Shown here piece by piece: positions 16,100 to 25,451 of a stretch of DNA of 64,000 nucleotides (within the stretch, counting starts at the first letter, position 1; every line of letters begins with the position of its first letter). The notes beneath the pieces are model-generated. The model worked only from the letters and a program-made list of their open reading frames with translations. It did no database searches and was not told the origin of the DNA. This DNA is from Candidatus Poribacteria bacterium (GTDB lineage: Bacteria; Poribacteria; WGA-4E; WGA-3G), in assembly GCA_028820635.1 (NCBI GenBank), contig JAPPIG010000082.1:352645-416644 (forward strand). Direction: 5' to 3'. The translations under genes were made by a program, and so were the position numbers.

Positions 16100-16981
16100 T
16101 TATGAAAGTGCTTCTCTCATCGTGTTTACACACGGTTCAACCCCTGTCCACCGCTCAAAAGCGATTGCCCCCTGATGCACCAACATACCGATTCCACCTA
16201 CAATTTTGCATCCCTTTTCAGCTGCTGTTGTTAATAACGTTGTCATCGGCGGAGTATATACAATATCGTAAACAATAGTACTCGGTTGCAGCCAATCTGG
16301 CTGAATTAAAAGTGGATGTGTGGTATCCATGCTTGATGTAGCTGTATTGACGAGCAATGCGCTGCCCTTCACTGCATCCGGCAATTGAGAATCTTGTAAT
16401 CCCATACCTTTGAGAATGGTTTTATGTTCAGATTCTTCCTCCTGCTCACTAATCTTTTCGGAAAGTTCTTCGGCTAAACCAACTGCCTTTGATCCCGTTC
16501 GGTTGGCAATAACAACTGAACGCACACCAGCAAGTGCCAAAGCAACCACAACTGCCCGTGCCGAACCGCCTGCACCCAATACAACAACATCTTCACCGAC
16601 AGGCACTGAGGCACCAGTTTCCTCCAATGCTCTTAAAAATCCTGGGGCATCCGTGTTGTCACCGTGTATCTCTCCATCAACAAAACTAAGCGTATTCACT
16701 GCTCCTATGAGTTTCGCCGCCCGTGAAATAGATGTCAAAAAAGGTATCACCGCTTGTTTATGCGGAAGTGTGACATTGATTCCGACCACATTGAGTGCCT
16801 TAAACCCATGCATCGCCTCAGCCACTGCGTCAGCATCGACATGGAACGGGACATAGATATAGTCAAGCCCTGCTTTAGTAAGAGCAGCATTATGCATCTG
16901 AGGGGAACGGCTATGTGAAACTGGTGTCCCGATTACACCTACAATCCGTGTTTGACCTGTGATTCTATGTGGATTGTCCAT
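16100..16981 (-). CDS. aroE: Shikimate dehydrogenase
   Basis: A 293-aa enzyme that reduces 3-dehydroshikimate to shikimate with NADPH in aromatic amino acid synthesis. The shikimate-binding SHSRSP is at residues 22-27, catalytic Lys75 in NVTLPHK, Asp111 in GDNTDAPG, the dinucleotide loop GAGGSARA at 136-143, and NRT at the adenosine-phosphate site. A 20-residue Glu-rich insert (EELSEKISEQEEESEHK) follows NRT. GGIGMLVHQGAIAFERWTG is the conserved C-terminal segment. It lies 45 nt downstream of the oxidoreductase gene, on the same strand. Confidence 0.95.
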   Translation of the reverse strand: MDNPHRITGQTRIVGVIGTPVSHSRSPQMHNAALTKAGLDYIYVPFHVDADAVAEAMHGFKALNVVGINVTLPHKQAVIPFLTSISRAAKLIGAVNTLSFVDGEIHGDNTDAPGFLRALEETGASVPVGEDVVVLGAGGSARAVVVALALAGVRSVVIANRTGSKAVGLAEELSEKISEQEEESEHKTILKGMGLQDSQLPDAVKGSALLVNTATSSMDTTHPLLIQPDWLQPSTIVYDIVYTPPMTTLLTTAAEKGCKIVGGIGMLVHQGAIAFERWTGVEPCVNTMREALS

Positions 16982-17026
16982 ATAATACCATTCCTACGCG
17001 ATTCTACAGAAAACAGATGCTATACG

Positions 17027-20000
17027 TTACGATGACTCTGAAGCAAGCAATTTTTCAACCGTTTGTCTTGCCGCTTCCATTGTCGGATAACGAACTTCCC
17101 TATACCCTCGAACCGTTTCAACGCATTCTAATGCTTCAACATGTTTAGCATAGTTCTCATCATTTGTCGGTGAAAAGGCATCTATCACTTCTTTGATATA
17201 CCAATCTCGGAATTCCTTCTCTTTTGCGTGCCACTGCGATAACCAGCGTCTTAGAAACTTCATACGTTTCATCAAGTGTAACATCCAATTACGAGTATCC
17301 ATATCATGTTCAATATCAAAACCCATCACAGTGAAATGGGGACGATTGAGATGTAAATATCGTATTTTATCACCGTTTTTCTCATCAACATTGTATCGGA
17401 CCTTATCGCGGGCGAACTTTTCTTTGCTTGTCAACAAGTGTGAGACATATACCTCATCTTTAATTAGCATCACTTTGTGTAAGTATTTAATAGCAGCTTT
17501 TGTAGCACGGTAGTCACCAAAGTCTTTTTTGTGAATCTGTTCTATTTTCTCAATGTATAACCGAGCGTAGTCTATATTTTCAAACTGAATTAAATCATAA
17601 GTATAAAGGGCAAGACTTCGATGTGTCGACTCATCTAAACTAACTTTCTTGATGATATCCTCAACTAAACTAAGGTATGAATCTGCCAGATGTTTACCAC
17701 GGAATTTTTCTGATAGAATACCCCTTTTTTCCGCTAATGTCTCTGTGTATGTCTGTTTTGAAACATCGGATGTATGTTGCAGTAGAGTGCTATCAACTTT
17801 TTCATTGACTGCAAGGTATCTTCCAATTTCCAAAGCATTGAGATTCTGTTGCAAATCGGAACGTCTGACCATCTGCTTCAACGCAAGTTTCAAAGGTTCC
17901 AACTCAAGTGGCATCAAACCGCGCTGGAACGCTACTCCTATTAGCATGATATTCGCGTATAGTTTTGTGCTGAACAATTGTTCGGAAATGTCAAATAGAT
18001 TGATCCCAACATAGGCATTCGTATTTTGTTCAATAGCTGCTTCTAAATCATCAGTCTCAAAACTATCCTTCCCGATCAGGGTTGTCATCGTCTCTGTTTT
18101 AGCCGTATTGACAACAGCGGCCGTACGTTCAGACGATGCCACACGGAAAACCGAATCGGATGTAATACCTCGAACCGTCTCCAAAATGTCAAGCCCCATG
18201 ACAAGATCCGCTTTGCCGTAAGGGATAATCGGTGAAATCTTACCACCATTATTTGTATAAGTTACGTGTGTATAGACACCGCCATTCCGTATCGCTAAAC
18301 CTTTTCTATCACAGAAATGCACATCATACCCTTGGATATACCCTGCAACAACAAGAATTTTAGAGATTGTGCCGATACCCATCCCACCAACACCCGCAGC
18401 ATAAGCACTCCAAACTCTATCAAAAGTTTGTGGCGGCGGTGGCGGTAAAGGCTGCCCTCCGTTTAATTCGAGTTGTGAAAGTAATCCAGATATCCCTGAA
18501 TCTTCCCACTCATTTGCGGATTCTTCGTCTGTCTGTTTAGGTTTTTCAATTTGGTGGACATATTGTGTACGGGGTGGACGTTTCCGTGTGATAACAACTT
18601 CTTCAAAGGAGGGACATGCCCATTTAATTCGCGCACAGGCACCATCGGTTACACAGTTAGAACGATCAATTGCTATTTTGTTTCCATAGTCGGTATCAAC
18701 TATTTTTAGGGCAGGACATCCTGTAGATTTTGTACATTCTAAACAAAACTCACAGACTTCCGATGTAATATTGATATGTTTTTCGACCTTTAAGAAGCCA
18801 TCTTTTTCTTTGATTGCTTGTTGTTCGCGCCGGCGGCGTCTGTGGAAGGTAATTGCACATTCTTTGTCGGCAATGATAATTTTGACACCATCTCTCAAAA
18901 TCGCTTTTTCAAGATATTTTTTGTAGTTCAACCGATCTTCAGGATTTACCCGAACAATCGTAATCTCAGAAGTTCCTGCCAATCCCTGTACAACCTTCTC
19001 AATGTCCTGTGCAAAAGTTGGATTTCCAAGGATGTCCATCTCGCCAGCAGGTGTCGGTTGGTGTCCTGTCATTGCCGTTGTTTGATTGTCTAAAATAATA
19101 TAGGCGATGTCCTGATTATTTTTGATGGAGTCGGAGATTGCGGACATGCCACCGTGAAAGAAGGTTGAATCCCCCATGAATACGATTTGTTTATTGACGA
19201 TGAAGGGATCAATACCCGCGCCTGCGCCACCGCCTAACGTCATTGCTGAGAGATTGTGCATCAAGCGCGGAAAGGGTTCGTATTTTAGCATTGAATAGCA
19301 CCCGATATCACCGTGAAAAACCAGATCGACAGGAGGTGAATCGTGATGCTTCTGCATATACGTAGCGTCCATAAATTGATTTGTAATTTCAAGAAAAACG
19401 CTGGAGGAATCTCGATGTGGACATCCAGGACAGAAAGTGGGAGTACGGGCAGGAATATCCGTCTTGATATTAGCTACCTCTTGCTGCAGCTGCGATTCTT
19501 TTTCAAAAAGTTCTGCATCTACAAGGACACTTTTTACATATTGAGTATCTTTTCCATTGTTAGAAAAGAGCGAAATTAAGCGTTGAATCAGAATAGAAGT
19601 GTCCAACCCCGCTTCTATTGGAATTCCGGGTAACCCATCTGGAAACTGTTTGCCCCACACTTTGACATACTTATCCAGCTTCCCTTCCTGATACTTATGC
19701 GTCAGAAATGCCTTAATTTCATTTTCAAGGAGAGGACGTTTCTCTTCAATGACAAACAGTTCATCTAATCCCTCTGCAAACTCGTAGATAATATCTTCGT
19801 CAAGTGGGTGTGTCAAACCGAGTTTGAGGATAGGTACAGAACCGCTGAGGTTTAGTTCAGTTAGAGCATGTTCCAGATAAATATAGCTGAAACCAGACGT
19901 CACGAATCCGATTCTACGTTGTGCTTGAACCGATGCTGAATTTCCATTACTATTTATAGGATAGAGGATTTCGTTAAGTCCTAATCGCTTCGCTGTTTCA

Positions 20001-20704
20001 AGCGCGGCGGGAAACCGTTCTCGGAGGGTTTCAATTTCAATACGGGCTGTATCAGGTGGCAAAACCACACGATCATCTGTAGAGATCAATTCTGTATTCA
20101 ATTCGGTTTGCGCAATTTGGCTAATGGCTGGCGGATTATTTGGGTGTAATTCAACAATTCCGCCACCATCTGCCTGATTCTGCGTTGTTAAATAGCAGGT
20201 ATAGAGGTTTGATGCAGCAGAAATCTCAAACGCATAATTAATCCAATTTTTCATCTCTTGCCAAGTTGATGGCTCTAAAAGCGGCATATAGAGATGTCGT
20301 GCTAACACACGTGAATCAGCAGGAACTTGTGTGCTATAGGACCACGTATCATCGCCCACAACAACGACAGCACCACCGGTTGTACCTGCCATATTACTAA
20401 TGGCGAGCGCATCAGACGCAACATGCAACCCTACACTCTTCATAAATGTGATTGCTCGCATATCTGCCATTTGCGAACCGTTCAACCGGGCAATACTTAA
20501 CGCCTCGTTATTGGCTATCTGTGCTACGATGCCATTTGATTTGAGGAGATCGGCATTACGCTCCAGAACATCAAATACCTCAGCAAGCGGTGAACCGGGA
20601 TACCCTGTCATCAGACTAACGCCACTCTCTAATGAACCTTTGACGAGCAACTCACAGCCAGTATAGACGTTTGTGCCGTTTGATTGTGTAAACCTTTCAT
20701 CCAT
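17027..20704 (-). CDS. Fused indolepyruvate/2-oxoacid:ferredoxin oxidoreductase
   Basis: A 1225-aa single-chain enzyme combining subunits that are separate in archaea (IorA, IorB). It oxidatively decarboxylates arylpyruvates or related 2-oxoacids to acyl-CoA. The N-terminal pyrimidine-binding domain has TGYPGSPLAEVFD. The TPP domain begins near CPGCPHRDSS (about 425) with GDIGCYSM and MGDSTFFHGG. A ferredoxin-like cluster region has CEFCLECTKSTGCP and CVTDGACARIKWACP (about 660-715). The gamma domain starts AAGVGGMGIGTISKIL (about 770) and is followed by a C-terminal DUF6537-like region. Same-strand neighbours recN (24 nt upstream) and aroE (45 nt downstream) suggest one transcript. Confidence 0.93.
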   Translation of the reverse strand: MDERFTQSNGTNVYTGCELLVKGSLESGVSLMTGYPGSPLAEVFDVLERNADLLKSNGIVAQIANNEALSIARLNGSQMADMRAITFMKSVGLHVASDALAISNMAGTTGGAVVVVGDDTWSYSTQVPADSRVLARHLYMPLLEPSTWQEMKNWINYAFEISAASNLYTCYLTTQNQADGGGIVELHPNNPPAISQIAQTELNTELISTDDRVVLPPDTARIEIETLRERFPAALETAKRLGLNEILYPINSNGNSASVQAQRRIGFVTSGFSYIYLEHALTELNLSGSVPILKLGLTHPLDEDIIYEFAEGLDELFVIEEKRPLLENEIKAFLTHKYQEGKLDKYVKVWGKQFPDGLPGIPIEAGLDTSILIQRLISLFSNNGKDTQYVKSVLVDAELFEKESQLQQEVANIKTDIPARTPTFCPGCPHRDSSSVFLEITNQFMDATYMQKHHDSPPVDLVFHGDIGCYSMLKYEPFPRLMHNLSAMTLGGGAGAGIDPFIVNKQIVFMGDSTFFHGGMSAISDSIKNNQDIAYIILDNQTTAMTGHQPTPAGEMDILGNPTFAQDIEKVVQGLAGTSEITIVRVNPEDRLNYKKYLEKAILRDGVKIIIADKECAITFHRRRRREQQAIKEKDGFLKVEKHINITSEVCEFCLECTKSTGCPALKIVDTDYGNKIAIDRSNCVTDGACARIKWACPSFEEVVITRKRPPRTQYVHQIEKPKQTDEESANEWEDSGISGLLSQLELNGGQPLPPPPPQTFDRVWSAYAAGVGGMGIGTISKILVVAGYIQGYDVHFCDRKGLAIRNGGVYTHVTYTNNGGKISPIIPYGKADLVMGLDILETVRGITSDSVFRVASSERTAAVVNTAKTETMTTLIGKDSFETDDLEAAIEQNTNAYVGINLFDISEQLFSTKLYANIMLIGVAFQRGLMPLELEPLKLALKQMVRRSDLQQNLNALEIGRYLAVNEKVDSTLLQHTSDVSKQTYTETLAEKRGILSEKFRGKHLADSYLSLVEDIIKKVSLDESTHRSLALYTYDLIQFENIDYARLYIEKIEQIHKKDFGDYRATKAAIKYLHKVMLIKDEVYVSHLLTSKEKFARDKVRYNVDEKNGDKIRYLHLNRPHFTVMGFDIEHDMDTRNWMLHLMKRMKFLRRWLSQWHAKEKEFRDWYIKEVIDAFSPTNDENYAKHVEALECVETVRGYREVRYPTMEAARQTVEKLLASESS

Positions 20705-20728
20705 TTTTAAATGATCCTTTGAGGGAGA

Positions 20729-22429
20729 CTATCCACTCAATAGTTCACGCGCATGGGCAAGCCCGACTTCCGTCTCTTTTCCACCGTGCATACGTGCGAT
20801 TTCAGTGACACGTTCAACTTCAGTCAAGGGTTTAGCATTAATCAACGTTCGTTCACCTACCACCTCTTTCTCCACTAAAAAATGACGATCAGCGAAACGA
20901 GCAATCTGCGGTAAATGTGTAATGCAAATAACTTGAGCAGATTGGGAAAGTTCTTTCAATTTCATACCAACGACATCAGCGATTTTGCCACCTATGCCAC
21001 TATCAATCTCATCAAAAAGCACGGTCGGGATGTTGTCAACTTGAACCAACACTGTTTTTAGTGCCAGCATGACACGGGATATTTCGCCACCCGATGCGAT
21101 TCTTGCTAACGGACGCAACTCAGAACCGACGTTCGGCGCAATTAAGAACTCAACTTTATCCATACCGTGCTCACGGCACGTATAACGATTTCCATCAATT
21201 AAAAGAAAACCATTTTCATCTTGAATAGGTTCTACCAATGTCCGAAATTCCGCTTTTTCCATGCCAAGTTCCTGCAGTTCCTTCTCAACCGACGCTGAAA
21301 GTCCTTCAGCAACTTTTTTGCGCTTATCGGACAACGCAACACACAACTGAAGTATATCCTGTTTTATTTTTTGAATTTGCGTTTTAAGTAAATCTATTTT
21401 ATCGGAACCGAGTTCCAAATCCTCTAACTTTTGTTCTGCCTCTGCCTGATAATTTATCATCTCTGATATAGTGTTACCATATCGCCTCTTGAATTTAGAA
21501 ATTAGTTCCAATCGGTCAGTCACTTCAGCAAGGCGGCTTGGGTTGAATTCTACAGTGTCAGCATACTGACGGATTTGTGAAGCAATATCCTCAAGTTCGT
21601 ATAATGATGAATCTATTCGCTCACTCAACTCCGAAAGACTTGCATCCATTTCAGATAATTTTGCGAAGGTCTTAACGGAATCTCTTAGATTTTGTAAAAC
21701 TGAGCCGCTTCCACCAGAACTTGTGCCTCCAAAATCGCCCTGTCCATCAAGTTGCTCATACACTATATTTGCGGATTCATATAATTCTTCTGCGTTGTTT
21801 AGGACGTGCATCTCGGCAGTCAGCTCTTCCTCTTCACCTTCTTGGAGGCTTGCTGCAGCAAGTTCCTTCACCTCAAATTCAAGGAGTTCCTTTTCGCGTT
21901 CAGATGTCCGCAATGTATGTAAGAGTGAATCTATCTCCCGCTGCAAATCAAGAAGGTGGTGATATTTTTCGCTTACTTGTTGTCGCTCTGTGTCTGTCTC
22001 TCCAAAATCATCTAATAGTTCAAGATGCATTTCAGTTCTAAACAACGATTGATGCTCGTGTTGCCCGTGAATATCAACCAGCAAGGTGCCAAGTTCTTCA
22101 AGCTGCTTTAAATTGGCTAACTCTCCGTTGATACGGCACCGACTTCTGCCGTTTATACTGATTTGTCTTGAGAGAACTAAATTATCACCCGATTCTGTAT
22201 CTATCGGCAGTTGTGATGATGGCACAACACTGACTTCCACAGCCGCAGATTCAGTGCCTTCCCGCACAATATCAGCAGAAGTCCGTTCACCTAAAACCAA
22301 GCCAATTGATTTGAGGATAACCGACTTTCCTGCGCCTGTTTCACCGGTAAAGATGTTCAATCCCGGTGAGAGTTCAAGTTCAAGTTCGTCTATCAGGGCA
22401 ATATTGCGGATAGAGATTGCTTCTATCAC
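20729..22429 (-). CDS. recN: DNA repair protein RecN
   Basis: A 566-aa SMC-like ATPase of double-strand-break repair. The P-loop is GETGAGKS (29-36); VDIHGQHEHQSLF is the RecN-specific N-terminal motif. A long coiled coil follows, and the C-terminal head has LARIASGGEISRVMLALK (ABC signature) and VLFDEIDSGIGGKIA (Walker B). Length is normal. It follows nadK by 30 nt, the common nadK-recN order in bacteria. Confidence 0.96.
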   Translation of the reverse strand: MIEAISIRNIALIDELELELSPGLNIFTGETGAGKSVILKSIGLVLGERTSADIVREGTESAAVEVSVVPSSQLPIDTESGDNLVLSRQISINGRSRCRINGELANLKQLEELGTLLVDIHGQHEHQSLFRTEMHLELLDDFGETDTERQQVSEKYHHLLDLQREIDSLLHTLRTSEREKELLEFEVKELAAASLQEGEEEELTAEMHVLNNAEELYESANIVYEQLDGQGDFGGTSSGGSGSVLQNLRDSVKTFAKLSEMDASLSELSERIDSSLYELEDIASQIRQYADTVEFNPSRLAEVTDRLELISKFKRRYGNTISEMINYQAEAEQKLEDLELGSDKIDLLKTQIQKIKQDILQLCVALSDKRKKVAEGLSASVEKELQELGMEKAEFRTLVEPIQDENGFLLIDGNRYTCREHGMDKVEFLIAPNVGSELRPLARIASGGEISRVMLALKTVLVQVDNIPTVLFDEIDSGIGGKIADVVGMKLKELSQSAQVICITHLPQIARFADRHFLVEKEVVGERTLINAKPLTEVERVTEIARMHGGKETEVGLAHARELLSG

Positions 22430-22459
22430 GGTTTTATCCTTATATAAACCTAATATCTT

Positions 22460-23323
22460 TTATTTAATTCTTTCACCTAACATCAACTTTTCGCGCAATG
22501 CTTTATAATAACTATGACTTTGAGATCGGATAAGTTGAATTGTTCGTTTTGCCTTACGTACTCTTATCTCCGCTTCTCTTGCAAGGGTATGTGTTTCACG
22601 TTGTCCGTCAATAAATAGATCTAGGTGTTCATACGTGGAGTGCATCTCTACTCTTATCTCCGCGTCCCCATGTGCGATAAAGGGGCGTACTGTGAGACTA
22701 TGCGGTGCAATCGGTGTCAGTAAAATCGCTTCCAACTGTGGTGCTACAATCGTTCCTCCACACGCGAGCGAATAACCTGTTGAGCCACTCGGTGTTGCAA
22801 TTATCAATCCATCTGCGTTATATGGAATAAACAACTCACCATCAATATAGGCATTCAACTCAATTAACCGCGTATAGTGTCGGATAACAACATCGTTTAG
22901 CGCAAACGCATGGAATGGTTGCGGACTTTGACTATTCACGATCACCTCTAACATCATCCGATGCTCTATCCGGTAATCACCTCGTAATGTTGCTTTTAAG
23001 GTCGGTTTAAGTTCATCAAGAGACGCGTCTGTCAAAAAACCAAGGTGTCCGATATTGATGGCGAGGATCGGCACATTTTCAATTTGCGGTGTGTGTGCCG
23101 CACTTAGAAGAGTCCCATCACCGCCGAGGACAAGTACCAAGTCAGCGTCTTCTACCATCTGTGCTGTAGTGATTCCCGTTTGTGGAAGTCCGAGTGCCTT
23201 TGCTTGTTCTTCAGGAATCAGCGGAACTATACCCGCTTTCTTGAGTAGTTCTGATACGTCAGCCACAACTTGTGGGGCATTTTCCTTAGTGGTATTGACA
23301 AAAAAACCGATCTTTTTCGTCAT
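22460..23323 (-). CDS. nadK: NAD kinase
   Basis: A 287-aa enzyme making NADP from NAD. The ATP/NAD motif GGDGT is at 67-71. PYNADGLIIATPSGSTGYSLACGG is the conserved second domain motif, and the NE/D-type position is in FALNDVVIR. I start at MTKKIGFF (23323), where AAGGAGA lies upstream; the longer frame to 23386 runs inside the previous gene. The start overlaps the DUF368 stop as ATGA, implying translational coupling. Confidence 0.95.
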   Translation of the reverse strand: MTKKIGFFVNTTKENAPQVVADVSELLKKAGIVPLIPEEQAKALGLPQTGITTAQMVEDADLVLVLGGDGTLLSAAHTPQIENVPILAINIGHLGFLTDASLDELKPTLKATLRGDYRIEHRMMLEVIVNSQSPQPFHAFALNDVVIRHYTRLIELNAYIDGELFIPYNADGLIIATPSGSTGYSLACGGTIVAPQLEAILLTPIAPHSLTVRPFIAHGDAEIRVEMHSTYEHLDLFIDGQRETHTLAREAEIRVRKAKRTIQLIRSQSHSYYKALREKLMLGERIK

Positions 23324-24318
23324 ACCGTCTCCTTCTCTAATCGGGAAAATCCTAAGATTATCCCACAACCAACCAGAAAAACACACACTGTAATAAGCAA
23401 ATTCATATCAAATTGTGGAAGCAAATGTGCTGTATCATAACGTTTTTCCCCAACTGTCAGGGAAGCGCGAAATGGCCACAAACCGTATAAAGAACCGACC
23501 ATTAATCCTATTAAAAAGGCGATTGTCAAATTGCGATAGCGTGCCAACAAAAAGTTTAACAATCTTGTAAATGCTAACAGACCAAACAAGCAACCGAGTG
23601 CAAAAACAGCAAGTATCAGTAGGTTGCTGAGAATTGACGGGCTTACGTCTCCTTTTAATAAAGTTGGAGCATCGTCTATAAAGTTCTTAATCGCTGTTAC
23701 GAGCGGGAAATAGACACCAAATGCAAGTAATAAAAACGAGCCGCTGACGCCGGGAAGAATCATTGCTGAAATTGCCAGTGCGCCGCATCCAAAAAATATC
23801 GCGAGTGTCCCAATTGATACTTCTAATCCTTCACCCGAAACCGATGTTGAACCAGCAGCAGATTTTTTCAGTTCTTCAGCAAAGACAATCACTGCAACCG
23901 CTACGAGTAGGACTAACAACTCCTGCCAACTAAACCCCTTTAACATTCGAGACGGTATCAAAATAGATGTCAAAACCAGTCCAAAGAAAAAGCCATAAGT
24001 CGCATCATGATGAAAGTCTAAGAGATAAACAATCAGGTTTGACGACACCAATACTGCTGCAACAGCACCAACACCTAATATCATTAGGAAACTGAAGTCA
24101 ATACGGTGGAGTTCATCTCGAAAATCTGAGAATGCTTTCTTTCTAAAGGTAAAAATGCTAAGCAACTGCTTAACAGTAGAAGTTCCAATGTTGCGTAATG
24201 CTGTAATTAAGCGTTCATAAATTCCTAAAACAAGGGCGAGCGTGCCTCCACTCATCCCTGGAATAATGTTGGCAATGCCTATCAGAAAGCCGTTTATAAA
24301 AAGACGGAGTGTATTCAT
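23320..24318 (-). CDS. DUF368 polytopic protein (undecaprenyl-phosphate translocase family, PopT)
   Basis: A 332-aa inner-membrane protein of the DUF368 family, members of which have been shown to recycle undecaprenyl phosphate across the membrane. The two inverted hallmark loops are present: IIPGMSGGTLALVLGIYERLI near the N-terminus and ILPGVSGSFLLLAFGVYFPLV in the second half. Multiple transmembrane segments are visible. It heads the nadK-recN-oxidoreductase-aroE run. The window also carries an O-antigen ligase-type protein that would use the same lipid carrier. Confidence 0.85.
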   Translation of the reverse strand: MNTLRLFINGFLIGIANIIPGMSGGTLALVLGIYERLITALRNIGTSTVKQLLSIFTFRKKAFSDFRDELHRIDFSFLMILGVGAVAAVLVSSNLIVYLLDFHHDATYGFFFGLVLTSILIPSRMLKGFSWQELLVLLVAVAVIVFAEELKKSAAGSTSVSGEGLEVSIGTLAIFFGCGALAISAMILPGVSGSFLLLAFGVYFPLVTAIKNFIDDAPTLLKGDVSPSILSNLLILAVFALGCLFGLLAFTRLLNFLLARYRNLTIAFLIGLMVGSLYGLWPFRASLTVGEKRYDTAHLLPQFDMNLLITVCVFLVGCGIILGFSRLEKETV

Positions 24319-24960
24319 ATTGTGGTATGTTGAGAGCAGTCAGCTTCTAATGTTATAGTATCTGCCTCACTACAATTCTCCGTTCAGAAAGTTCCGAAAT
24401 AGTAATTCTGTTGAATACTATCAAGAATTATACTATAAAACAGATATTATGTCAACCGTTTATATTCAGGGTTATGTTGCGCGACAAGTTTGAAGACCTA
24501 TTATGCTTCAATCACCCGGTACAACTCTGAACAGACCGTAATTTCAGAGTTTTTAGAGTAACTCAGAAAAGATAGCGTTTTAAAAATAGGGATAAACACA
24601 CGCTGGGATTGGATTTATGCATCTCACCTCAAAAGTTGACTCTAAATTTACACAAATTTCAGAGTAGTGATTCATACTGATTTTACATAGAACAAATTCC
24701 TTCAAAATCGCTTCTCTTAGCATTAATTTAGTGTTTCCGATATTAACCTTCAATACCCAATCAAATTATGGCTCTAAAAACGAAATTTGAGGCATTTGAG
24801 CGATGTAAGATGAACAAACCCTACCATATTTTAACAATCACTTGGTTTTCACACCCGATCCTGCAAATTTCACAAATAACACATCTAAAAATTAGCATTA
24901 GTATATTGGTAAGCAATAGTAATACAACAATAAACTTGATAATGAGACTTAATAACATAT

Positions 24961-25029
24961 TTATTAAATGATATTGAGACTCAATTACTTTTAAAGTTAA
25001 TAATAAAGAGTCTCAATATTATTTATTAA
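24961..25029. repeat. Long inverted repeat in AT-rich gap
   Basis: Arms 24961-24982 and 25008-25029 pair through a perfect 12-bp core, ATATTGAGACTC / GAGTCTCAATAT, plus mostly paired AT-rich flanks, around a 25-nt loop. No T-run specific to one side; could be a cruciform, operator or terminator-like structure. Confidence 0.6.
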
Positions 25030-25199
25030 GAGGTATTAACGTTAAATTTATATTTCTATTTCGTGACGTAATTTAACTTTTTACTATAGTGTGAAACAAT
25101 TTCGTTTCCTCAATTTCTCTTTTTTAATGTTAATCTATCTACAGTATTCGTTTTTTCTCGGTAGAAAACGCGGAAAATCTCAGCGTAAGTTTCGATAAC

Positions 25200-25208
25200 T
25201 TATACACA
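25200..25208 (+). promoter_or_regulatory. Single consensus DnaA box
   Basis: TTATACACA matches TTATNCACA. Only one perfect box is seen in the gap, which is insufficient for an origin. Confidence 0.3.
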
Positions 25209-25387
25209 AAATAACTGATAAATCCAATAGTAATAAGGATTACAAATTATCCGATAAAACAACAATTTTGCACTTTACTCTGGAATTTCAAACAAGCTTA
25301 TAAAGACAGTGTCTTTCCAACATCCCAGAATATAACTTAAGCATGAGTAAATTCCGAAACCTTATTACACCAATTTTTAGAAATCAA

Positions 25388-25418
25388 TTGACTCTCATTC
25401 CTGATGATGTGATACACT
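25388..25418 (+). promoter_or_regulatory. Weak candidate promoter for the nucleoside hydrolase
   Basis: TTGACT (25388-25393) and TACACT (25413-25418), with a long 19-nt spacer, 33 nt before the ATG. Confidence 0.3.
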
Positions 25419-25451
25419 ATAGAAAAATCCAGAGCAAAAGGCAAAATACGA

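Larger units (their letters stand above)
24319..25451. other. AT-rich gene-free divergent region (1.13 kb)
   Basis: No frame has a ribosome site and a recognisable protein; a 67-aa plus-strand frame (24768-24971) and a 67-aa minus-strand frame (25337-25540) look like chance. None of the window's dispersed repeat families enters here. It contains a 22-nt inverted repeat (24961-25029) and one perfect DnaA-box sequence (25200-25208). It separates the leftward DUF368 operon from the rightward nucleoside hydrolase, so it should hold both promoters. Confidence 0.6.

Noticed and set aside
24768..24971. 67-aa ORF in the AT-rich gap
   Set aside because: Ile/Asn-rich composition typical of translated AT-rich DNA; no ribosome site.
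25200..25208. Possible replication origin around the DnaA box
   Set aside because: Only one perfect box is present, with no dnaA, dnaN or gidA-type neighbours and no iterated motifs.
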